In this document: piece by piece, positions 42,801-54,800 of the stretch
Layout: every line of letters begins with the position of its first letter
Position numbering within the stretch: position 1 is the first letter of the stretch
Source: Lepisosteus oculatus
Taxonomy: Eukaryota; Chordata; Actinopteri; Semionotiformes; Lepisosteidae
Reading direction: 5' to 3'
NCBI RefSeq assembly: GCF_040954835.1
Contig: NC_090703.1
Span: forward strand, 20,225,444-20,289,443
DNA: 64,000 nt
Translations under genes and position numbers: made by a program
The notes under the pieces: model-generated
Databases searched by the model: none
What the model saw: the letters and a program-made list of their open reading frames with translations, nothing else
Told to the model about the DNA's origin: nothing

Positions 42801-45800
42801 CAGTTTAAAAGCGGTTAAAAACTGGCCACTTGTAAAATTGAAGGGCAACTTTAATAGCTGTTCTAAACAAACTTGTAAACACGTTGTTTGATGGTTTTAA
42901 TGCCTTATACTTCATTCTTTGTCAATTTATTTGCCCAGAAATTATCAGCAGCACATCAAGGACCAAAAAGTCAGTGTTCTCTTCCAGCACATCAAATAAT
43001 ACGGGATAGCAGTGTGTGATTGAACTCTGGATCTAAACTGCTATCTCAGGCATGTCTTAGTGTCCAAGAAAATGCCAAACCCTCTATGCCGAAGTCCAGT
43101 CTGTGGCTTGAGGAATTAAATGTTACAGAGCTACTGCAAGGGAGAGATGCCAATACCAGTCTGATCCTACACTGCTGCATCTCTCAAAGTTGACAGTGAT
43201 GTCAGAGATGAGAAGCCTGCAAGAATCCTGCCCTGGGTCTTCATTCCAGCTTACAGCTTACTCCTTAATCAGGACTAAGACCAAACCTGAGAAAAACAGG
43301 AGGCTGCAAACCCTTTCATTTTTTACAAATAAGCATAAAAAAATACCTTGATGACACTGTTTGTGTTGCGTTGCTGAAAACATACACGCTTCTCTAATTC
43401 ATAGATGTGATATACTGGTTTCCAAGTGAAATGAGCAGAGTGAACACAGAAACAACGGACAGACCTAACTGCATGTCTGGGGGCACTGCCTAAATAAAAA
43501 GGCACAGACAAATCAAGCATGTTAACGATCTTCACTGTCACAGGAGTTTATTACTATACAGGTTAAGGCACTTTGGAGCAGCAGGACTTGCTCTCTAGGC
43601 TGTGGTATTAAATTGATAAAATCAGTCTCTCTCACTTCTCATTACCACCCATTTCTTGCTGATTTAGTGATGACACCGATGACACTGTTTTCCTCTGATT
43701 GGATCTGGGCTGGGAAAAAGTGTGCCGCACCCCGTCGGGTGACAGAAGTACCTTGCGGTTCTTGTTTAGGAGGTGATCCTGCAGGCCCACGGGGTCCGGG
43801 AACAGCTTGCTGTCCCAGGTGAAGTAGCGCTTGCCCTCCGTGTGCTCGATGTCCAACCAGATGACGTCATAAGGGATTTCATGCTGGTCAAAACCCTGGT
43901 CCACCGCCTTGACGTCGGCCTCGTCCCTGTAGGTCCAGCGGCACTGATGATACCCCAGGGAGAAGAGAGGGGGCAGAGCCTGCCAGCCTGCGTAGCACAG
44001 CACACTCATTCCTGGCAGCTCCACAGCTGGAGTCAAGCTTCTGACTACACTGCACATTAAAGAGTCCAATCTCTCAAGTCATCCTGGACACTACCCTAGT
44101 GTCACGTCCCGCATTCGCCCTCGCCATTATATTCCCAAACCCACTGTTTCACGATCTCATTCCTAACTGAACCCATCACATTCTCACAGGCACCAGATTC
44201 CACAGATTCTCACTCCTGAACCAACTTTCAAAGCACGTCCCTCTCCCTTCACTATTTAAAGTTCCCTCACGCACCAAACCTTTCTCACTATTGAAATGCC
44301 TCCTTTAGAGTTTTCTAGTGTGTGTTTTTGTCTTGTTGGATTTCCCAGTTTTTGGACTTAACTTTTCCCTTTCGATCTCGTCTCTTGAATTTCGCCTTTT
44401 GGGCTGTCTTCTCAGATTGTCTCGGCTCTTTCGGGTTAACGGTTAACTAGCTTCTCCAACCGACCTTGCTTCTGGATTACGATTTTGGATGGTTTGCCTC
44501 TGCACCCTGCAGAGTTCACGGCTACGCACAGGATCTCCGGAGAAATACCTGCCGGATCCCTGACACCTAGAGTGTAGTTCTGTCAATACGCCATTTCTCT
44601 CATACCGAGAAATGAGTATGAGATATTTTTTAAATGCTACACTTTTATAGAATGGTGGATATAAGTATATAATAGAGGCAAGAGACGCTTTTCGGTCGTG
44701 TTTGAGAGACCTACATGCAATACAAGCATGGTTTTAGCAAAGATTCAAGCTGGATGCCCCAATGGGGATACAAAATAAACCACAAGGAACAGAAACATGA
44801 TGAAGAAATGACACGGAAAGCATCATTTTGCGCTGAAGGGGAAGGAGGAGTAAGAGGGTGCACCTGTCAGCTCGGCGTACTGTGCGAAAACCTGGAAAGG
44901 TGTTGGGCCCAGTAAGAGGAAGGTGTCAATGATGCCACTCTCTGACATCCAGTGGAGATCAGTGTGGGCTGCCTTTCTCCTCCTCTTCACCTGTGGGGGA
45001 TATCGTGAGGGGATAATCCAGGAAAGCGAACTGGAAGCATTTTGTTATTTCATTTTCAAAATACAATTACACTATAAAGACAGAGCAAAGCTGACTAATG
45101 TACTGCTTCATCACACGCACTTCTGAAACTCCACTGTGGCCACTGGCACTGCTGGCACCGCCAGTTACAATATCACCAGAAGATGAAGGTGATGCAGACC
45201 CACATGTAACTACAGTTGTAGTAAACAACGTCTAATTTGTAAAGGGCAATCACTGTGGAACAAAATCACTGAAAATGATGATTGCTCCCATGATATCCTT
45301 TCTGTGAAAACCCTTGTTGCCATTTTCAGAGAAACGTCCCTGCTGACTGTTATTGTACATCCTTAAAATTACACAATTTAATGTCATAAAACTACAAGAG
45401 TAACCTAGTAAGAAGGCAAGTGAAACCTTCCCAGAACTTTGCCAGCCTGTTCCTTCAGGCTTGTTCACCTCATCCCAAAGAACAAAGCTTGTGATCCATC
45501 AACCACCACGGCCTTACAATAAGTCTCCTTGTAAAGGGAGCAGAATTCAGACTAATGGAAGTTGCTGGCCTTGGTTAATTAATGCGTTTTAATGTTTTAC
45601 TACAAGCTACAGAGCTTGTAATATTTCCCTCATTGGATTTCCTTCAACACCAGCTGTTCTACCCTGCCCAAAACCCCCATTACCAGGTGATCTGCGCCAG
45701 TGTCGACGTGCAGCAGGGTTTCAGAGGCATTGAGCCAGAAGACGCCAATGGTCCTCTCGGGTTTGTGAGCCAGCAGAAGGGGTACAGAGCCGTACAGACC

Positions 45801-48800
45801 CAGCCGGCTATGTATCTTGTAGGCAAACACGTCCAGGTTGTACAAGCGGTAGGGCTCTCCGGCACTGCAACACAACACCGACAGGGACTGTCAGCTAACC
45901 GGCCACCACAGCAAGCAGCCAGCAGAGGCAAGGTAAAGGGTAAACGAGCCAATCCCCCCAAAACACTGAACTGTCCACTGTTTCCAAACATTGTGGCATC
46001 AGTACCAAGCGTCTACCAAAGACTAAGAGAACAGATACAGTTGCATTTGTGTGTGTTTTACTCTTTAATCAGTAGCCTGCCTCATACAGACCATGTTCTT
46101 CAATACTTTTGCATCTTTACAGCTTGCATTTGTAATATGTTTCTTTGTTATTTGGGATTATAAATTAAACATACAAATAGTTATATATTGTTCATGTCTT
46201 AGGTCCTGTCTTAGTGGTAGGTTTAAGACAAGAACAACAATTAAGTCATAACAAACCCTTCATGATTATTTCAAGAATTGAGTATTGCTTAAATGACATT
46301 GAAACAGTTTAAACAATCATTGACAAAAACGTAAAGGGAGTCTGTGAATTTAGAGAATAAACTGCAAGGTAGGGTCCTTAATTTCCACAGGTTATTATAT
46401 TATTTGTACTTCACAATTAGGAGTTGCCAATTGTCATTCAAATCGTCTCACCACTGTGACCCTTGCAATAGTCTAAGATTCTAAGTCTAAGGTGAAGCAA
46501 TTGCCCACTTCTTTCAAGAAATGCATATTTGTCAGAGCCAACTTGGTAATCTTTGTTACAAAATAATTCTCTAGCCCTTGGAGCATCCGTAATCATTATT
46601 TTCTTCTCACCTAATCAGTGTAACCGTTAAATACAGAGTATGAGTGTCAATTTGGGGTTTTATGTCTCATAAAAAGTATCCTTTCTCCCAGAACACTTTT
46701 TTCCATTTTGTTTTCAATTGTAAGTCCTTTTTGCATGTGAAAAAATAACCAAATAGTTATCCAGAGAAAATGGCAGCTGGCTTGAAATACTACCTCAAAG
46801 TGAATTAATATTATTCAACTTATGAATCACTATCAGTCTCACCCCTTTTTTAACGAGAAGAAAACCTGAAATATACTTGGGTCTGGAAACAACAACAATC
46901 TGAAGAGTTGTGGACGACTTGCTCTAACCTGGTATCTTGGAGCCGATGTGTGTCAGCATGTTCTGGAATCCCATAAACATTTGAGAAGCCATGCAGCCTG
47001 AAATCCAGGCCAACAGAGCTGGGCCCTGCGAATCAGAGAGGAACAACCTCACAGTTTATCTCCTGGAGATGGTTTCCAAAATACGTTTGGTCTATCCGCT
47101 TGTACAATTTGTCTACTTTCACGTTTTATATTGCCGCAAAGTTTAAGAGGCACCAAGGCAGGTATTTAAAGATGCATCCATCTGTTTATTTTCTTACCAC
47201 TTCATCCGATTCAGGGATGACTGGAGCACCAGTCACATAAAAACGGGGAGAACATCCAAACTCCACACAGACAGCACAGTAAGTGCACAATTGGACCCAG
47301 GACCGCAGTGCTGCAAGCAATGCTACAGTAACTACTGTGCCACTGTGCAGCTCTGTTTATCTTAATCTTCAGATAACTTTATTATTCTTCCAAAAAGTTG
47401 GAAATTGGTCTTTGGTATCACCACCTTAAAAAACTGCAAAAAAGAAATAGCACTTAATACAACTTAATACAAAAACAAGCAATGATCCTAGCTATGCAAT
47501 GATACATACACACATACAGACATATTGCTGTGCCCATATTACGCTATCATGCGCACTAAATTGAGAGCTTCATACAAGAAACTACCACTTAGCTGCGTTT
47601 CATATACCAATTGTACAGGGAACAAATTATTTCTTGTATACAATTTTATTGGCCATAAGCAATCTAAACAGGTTCCCTGAAGGTAGCAGGTGAAAATAGG
47701 AATGAGGAGTGTGGATCTTTGAGCTGCAGTTCTTCAAGCTGTTTCATTCTATGTTTCTATGATCAACCAATTTGTTTTACTAGCACTATTAACAATTCTG
47801 GCCAATTTTCCCTTAATTCCTTGGGATACCATAGCACTCTGTGATACCAAAAATAGGGATTCAATTAAATAGTAACATATTTGCTGGTTGAACACTACAA
47901 GAGCACAGATGCTTGCTTTCACATCCCCTAGTACCTACTGCTAGACCGACAGGCAGACATCCTAACAGACAAAAGAGGATTCAAAGATTCTGTGATTAAG
48001 AAACGTTTTCGGTTCGCTTATGAGCAGGATCAGTTAGCACTGAGAACTATATCTATGTCTCCGTCCATTATTGCGTGAAGAACCACATTCATGTCTGCTT
48101 CCATAACTGCTTGGAAGAATATAAAGGTTTGACCTCTTAACGTTATTGTGCATGGCATCTGGTGTTGGATAATATGATCTTAAAGACATTTTTAGAGGAA
48201 AAATGTTTTTCATTGCCTTTCTGAGGCTGAAAGTCTTGTTGGCATCAGACATTAAAACCTCCAGATTTCTCAGTCTAACCCAAACACTAAGGGAACACAT
48301 GATGGTAACAATATTTAATTTTATTTTAATTTATCATTTAATTTAAGGAGGTTTAGCCAGTCCTTGTCTTCTCTGCTAATCTCCATCCTTCTTTAAACCA
48401 CAAATATCAATTTGCCAAATATTTAAAGGAGAAATTCAGAAATAACTATATAAATTCAGAAATGAGCCCCCTCTTCCAGTAACATCACTACTGAGAGACA
48501 TCCACCTCAGGAAACATCTCTCCCATCACTGACAAACAAACGAGAAAACAGTGTACTGCAGATTATAAACCAGGACCAGGCAGAAAACAAACAGGGAAAC
48601 ATGCATCAGAATTGAACATGAGCGAGAAGACAATTATGTTGAAGGTTACAATTTCTTTTTAAAATATTTTTATCAGATCTCTCTCTTTTCATACCCCTCC
48701 ACACTACAGACTTAAATCACCCTGTGAGATGGCGAGAGGTAGCTTTGCAAGAAAGCTCTGTGTGTAATTGACCACTCCTCTGGGCTAATTAAAAGGCTTA

Positions 48801-51800
48801 TAAGAACAGTTGGGAGGAAAAAGGCTTCAGTCTGCTTGGTGGCAGTGGTTCTCCTCTTCATAACTGAGAGAAGAGTTGGGGGTGGTGGGTTGTTTTTGAG
48901 TATTCCCTGGGCTTCAATGGCTTCCTATCTATGGGGGAGAATAAATTGGCAGTTATGGTGTTGAGGGCACAAGTGTTAGAGGTGTCCCTCTTGAAATAGG
49001 ATCTGTTAAGACAGTGATGAGAGGAGTCTGAGTTCTGTTGATGTATACAGATCTGAAGAGGCCAGTGTAGTCTTAACTGAGGGGAAATACTGTACCATGA
49101 AAGCGCTAGGCTCCTGAAGAGGACTGAAAGATTTAAAATGCAGAAAGCTAAGATGACACTGGCAGCAATGGACTTCACAGTATGTGCTGGAGATTGTTGC
49201 ACCTGAAACAAATCTTAACTACAAAGTGGAAGAGTAACCTGGCCCATCTAACCTGTTTAGTATCAGTTAAGTGAAGGATCTTCCATGTAGTTTTTTCACT
49301 TTTTTTGTGAAGAGTTTTTGTATTGCAACACTAATTGCTACAGCTCTTGCCAAATGGATTTCTCGGAGTCATTTTACTTACCATTAGCTTTGATATCTAC
49401 AAACTGTCTGAATTTCTCTTTCCATAATCCTGATGTGTCATCTTCCTAGAATGGTAAGATGGAAGAAGGGAGGGGGAATATCAAGCAAGGTGAATGTATC
49501 TTTTTTTTCCCTCCTACACGAACTTAATTTAACAGACTGGGTTGTAGCAGTTGTGGTCTTCTTGCCATTCAAATCCTTGTTCTTCAGTGTGTGCATTAAT
49601 GTGATTTTTGAGCCCCATTGATTTCTGTAGTGCAACTGACTGGGGAATTTTATAAACTATAAAAGCATACTTAAATGTCCTATTCTCCCTCCCACCAATG
49701 CCTACAATGGAAATGAAGTTACCTCTTCCTTCTGAGATGAAGTGCTGTGGAGAGGAGACAGAAATTGGTTATAGGAAACCAACCTATTGCAGAATGAGAG
49801 ACTTTTATTCTAAGGTAACATTCATGCATTTCAGAACTTCTCTATAACATATCTGTAACTATTCTGATCCAAGGAAAAATGTTTCTACAGCACAAGACTG
49901 CTTATTAGTTTGATTTCTCATGTTTACATATTCTGTACTGTTTTAGACTTTAGGATCTCCACTTCTAATCTATTTCTTTACTTTCTGATCCTTAACAGCT
50001 TTTATAAACTGCCTAAGATCTCAGACTCCAGAGAGCCTCTGTCTTGAATGCAGTATTCTGCAAGTCCTAGGCATGAGCTGATCTCATCCAGTGATACCAG
50101 TTATGAGCTGTACTACCCTGTGGTGGCACCAAACCTTTTATGGCAACTAGCAATATGTGAGGCACAGTGAGATAATAAATCACCACCTTGTTCAAAAACC
50201 ACAGATGTCATTGCTGGATGATCAACTCGTAGACTAAACAAGGTGTCCATTCTCTGGTTGATGCCTGAACTCTGCCTAAAATGCTGCTACAGGGCACAAC
50301 AAGTCAGGCCAACAGCATGCCTCAGAGTGATGCCTTCAGAAGCTCGGAAACTGGCACAGACATGCACAATTCCCAGGTCTGGGGAGAGACTTAACTATTC
50401 AGTTCGTTTCATAGAGGGCATGCCTTACTGTACAGCCTCAATAACAAATACTATGATGGACAAGACATCTAGGATTTTTAGTGCTTTAAAAATTATGCCT
50501 TTCAAACAAATTCAACTTAAATGTTCTCTCCAAATGTTTTTTTCATTCTAATGAGTTTGCCTGTATGGGAGTATTTAAAAACTTTTTTTTTTTTGCTCTG
50601 TCAGCCAGTGTTTTCTCTGGTGCTTCTTAGTCTCTGAGAATGTAAAGAAATTAGCTTGACTGAAAAACTAAACAGGCTGTAAGGTGGTGGTGATGCATCC
50701 AACGATCATCCGGTCACTAATCAACTTTTCAAGATGTTTAAAGATGCTGTGTGATATTTATGATGCCCTCATTATTAAGATGCATTTTCATTTAACTATG
50801 CCAAGCTTTAAGTATTCTATTCATGCTGCTTCTATATATTCAGTATTTTAGTTTTGGCTCAAAGGAAAAGGAGTTCATTCAGATGTCTGCAGACTACTAC
50901 TGTTTTTTTGGAGGCTCAACTACTGGGGGTACACATACAGCGGACATCTATGGAGTGGTGGTGCTCACCTGTGTTGCGGGGGATCCTTCAGTGGCTCAAA
51001 ACACAACCTCCCCTCAGAGTTCAGTGTCGCAGTCACCTCCCCTCTGCACAGCACTTCCAGCCGAAAGGGGCAGTGTGCTATCCGCACCTGGGACTGCGTT
51101 TCCTCCCATCGCAGGGTGAGAGAGTCTGCGTCCGCCTGCTCTAGGGTGAGCCTGTTGGAGACACGGGACAGGGTGTGAGGTCCCAAAACCCCACTCTGCT
51201 CCCATGAGGGGGCTGTCTGATGACCGGAGCAGTGAGAACATCTGTTGGGATATTCCACCCTTATGGTGCTGTGGCCTGTATAGAGGCAACATCTAGACAG
51301 TATGGATCTGCTTTAGGTAGCTTGGCCCATTAAACTAGGTCATACAGCTGTCCACAGAGGTCCAGGACCATTTACTGGACTTGTTGAAGGTTTGCAATAA
51401 ATACATGGACCAAAGGCTTCTCCAAACAAACCATTATCTTAAATTGGGGCTTGCTCAAAGACTGCTGACCCTGGTCTAATTCATGCTCACATTTCTCTCT
51501 CTCTCCTAAAACAAACCCTTTCTTTTTCACAGCCCTTTCAGGCTGTCTCTAGGGCAGCCTAGATTTGGCCCATCTGTCTCTCTGCTCTCAAGTCCAGGTT
51601 CACAGAGCCCCAACAGATGCAGACATTTATATAATCAACATTTCTGTAGGTTGCCCCATGACTCACTGCTGGGTGACTGGTTCGTGAATCAGAACGTCAC
51701 GGACTTCATAGCGCGGCCTAATGGGCTGGAGCTCGTTTATCTTCACCCGGATAATTCCACCTTGGACGGCACAGACTTGGAGAAGTAATGGGACCTGTAA

Positions 51801-54800
51801 CAGCCAGGCACAACATGGTAAAAGGACAGGAGAAGGGTTCCTGGGCTTGGCATTACTTCACAACATACGACTGACCCACTTCAATGTTCTCTGCCAGACG
51901 TTTGATACGCAGCAGAGAAAACTGGGGGAGTAAAAAAAGTTATTGACGTTGTAAGAGCTGACATAGAATTTTAAATGGAATTGCATTTTACTTGCATGTT
52001 CTGAGTGAAGTACGTTGCTTGTACAGTAGATACAAGAGCAGGGCCTCACCTAGGTGCTATTCCACACTACTACATAGTTGTTTTAGTACATTTATCTATG
52101 ACATCACCCATCCAATCCATTTTCTACCTGCTTATCCCAATTTAAGGATGCCAGTCCATTACAAGGCACGCAGACCCACACATGCACACCTAGGGAAATC
52201 TTGGGCCAGTTTTGTCTGATGCCAGTATGTCTTTGGACTGTGGGAGGAAACTGGAGCACTTGGAGCAAACCTGCACAAATGCAGGGAGAACATACAAACT
52301 CCACATGTAAAGCACCCCAGAAACTGAACGCAGGGCCCCAGTACTGCGCCACAATGTCACCTTTCCATGCATCACCCATTCCCCAAGCAGACCAACCTCT
52401 GTATCTGTGTGCACTAGTTTCAGCTGGGCTCCCCTCTCTGATAGCACCAGAGTATCCATCAAGGCGCGATAATGAGAAGATCCATGTTGTAACTCCTTCT
52501 GCCTCCTGAGAAAAAAGGAGTTTGATATCCGTAAACTCAACTCTTACTGCATCGCAAGTGGATTGATTTTTCCATAAAGCATAGCCTTTTCACTGTAAGA
52601 AATATATCATTTTTTGCTTCATAAACATTTTTAAGTTTGCAGCTTGTAGGATATGGAAAGAAATATGGAAATGACATGAAATGGGATAATTCAAATATCA
52701 TTTGTCATTCTTTGTATTGGACTCTGTCTACACCTTTCCATAAACTGGTACTGTATTTGACAAACACCTTTTCTCTCTCATGATGTTCCTTTTCTAATAA
52801 TCTCTGTTAGTGGTTAATCTTCTGGGAGAGAACATGATTTAGACATCGGTAACAGGGTTCAAGATAAAAGATCCTCCAGCTGTCACATCTCCAGACAGAG
52901 AATGTGACTTGACTCCTATACAGTACATTCAATAAATCAATATTTATCAATCAATACATAAATTAATCATAATTCAGTAAGTCCATAAACCACCTAGGTT
53001 GGTATTAGAAGGTAAAACAAAACTCATGGTGCATAGTGTTAAATCTCAAAATCACATGCAAAATTAATTTTTAATATCTGTTGTGACAGCTTATGCAACA
53101 TTGTTGTGATAAGGTTCACAAAGCCCAAAACTTGCTTCCTGTCTTCAACCAGCTGGCCAGAAGGGGCACTAGAGTAATACTCCCAGCAGTAAAAGTGCAC
53201 TACAGTACATAGCCTGTGCCCATTACTTTACATTACCAAAGTGCTGCAGAACACTCAGTTCTCGGCTTTCTCAGCAAACACTCTGTCCCCACCACACTCC
53301 ACTGAGCTGCACATCTGACTAAAACACCACATTAAAACAGGCACCTATCTCATGTACCAGTACAGTGAATCACAACTCAGAAAAGCTCAAACTGAAGATT
53401 GTCTCTGCTGTGACTGCCACACAGTAGCATGTTTCCTGCCAATGACACTGTGTTCAGTGGTTCTTTTAAGATGGATTTCAACATCCCATGCTGTGGTGAT
53501 GATAAAGTAGCTATAGGAAGCTGTCACGTACAGTACCCACCTATAAAATGCAATGTCGTTGCATTTCTTAAACACCTCCTTTCCTTCATCCACTGGGATA
53601 GTTGTGATAATGCTGCAGCAGTAAAAAGGGAGAGTTTTAAACACTTGCTTGCTTGCTTGTATTTAGTGATACCACATGCTGCTCAACTCTTTCCAGTGTG
53701 AAATAGTTCCAGTCTGCTACAACCCTAGTCTGAAAAATTGCAGATAAAGATTTAGAAGATTACAAATGAGTGGAGTTATTCATCTCATCTTGCCTGTTTG
53801 GTTGCAAGCAGCCAATAGCTGTGAGGATCTGATATAATAATATTATTATAATATATTATTATTATTCCTGGCACTTGTACTGCATAGCACTTTTCTGGAC
53901 ACTCCACTCAAAGTGCTTTACAGGTAATGGGGACCCCTCCACCAGCACCAGTGTGAAGCCCCACCTGGACGATGCGACGGCAGCCATAGTGCACCAGTAC
54001 GCTCGCCACAAACCGGCTATCAGTGAGGAGGAGAACAGAGTGATGAAGCCAGTTCATAGATGGGGATTATTAGGAGGGAATGATTGATAAAGGCCAATGC
54101 GAAATTTTGCCAGGATGCCAGGGTGACACCCCTACTCTTTTCGAGAAGGACCCAGGGATTTGTAATGAGTCAGGACCTCAGTTTTGTGTCTTATCCAAAG
54201 GATGGCGCCTTTTTACAATATAGTGTCCACCATACTATATATTAGGAGCATTAGGACCCACACAGACTGCAGGGTGAGGACCCCCTGCTGGCCACACTTA
54301 CACCTCTTCCAGCAGCAACCTTAGCTTTCCTAAGAGGTCTCCAATTTGGAAACTGGCCAGGCTCACACCTGCTTAGCTTCAGGGGTTTACAAGTTGTAAG
54401 TTGCAGGGTAATATAGCTGCTGGATATATAACATGTTGTTTTCCTTTTACATGTAATATACGATCTTATAGCCTGCTAAAGCAACATATATGATTCAAAG
54501 GTCTAGCTGGTTTTTGAGAAGCCAGGGTATCACCTTTGACTACAAGGCTGGATAGCTTGTTTGAGACTCGTGTACTGTAGAACTATAAAGCCTGTAATGT
54601 ATTTCCTGTTTTTTTCTACGTGTACATTTCTAAAAAAAAGCAGAGCAGGGGTTGCAGATGAGCTCTATAACTGAAACATATATTTTTATTAGTAGATTTA
54701 GAGTATGATTATTTTTTCATTTTTTTAAGGACGCCAGTGTGGGAGTTCAACTATTACTTTTGCGATTAAATAGCTAAAAACGTCCTGTACACTATTTACC

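Noticed and set aside
48858-49211. 117-codon minus-strand open frame in GANC intron 7
   Set aside because: No recognisable domain, and GANC exons on either side join in phase without it.
53875-54087. 70-codon plus-strand open frame
   Set aside because: It is wholly inside the 5S-headed SINE and is repeated, with changes, in the second copy.
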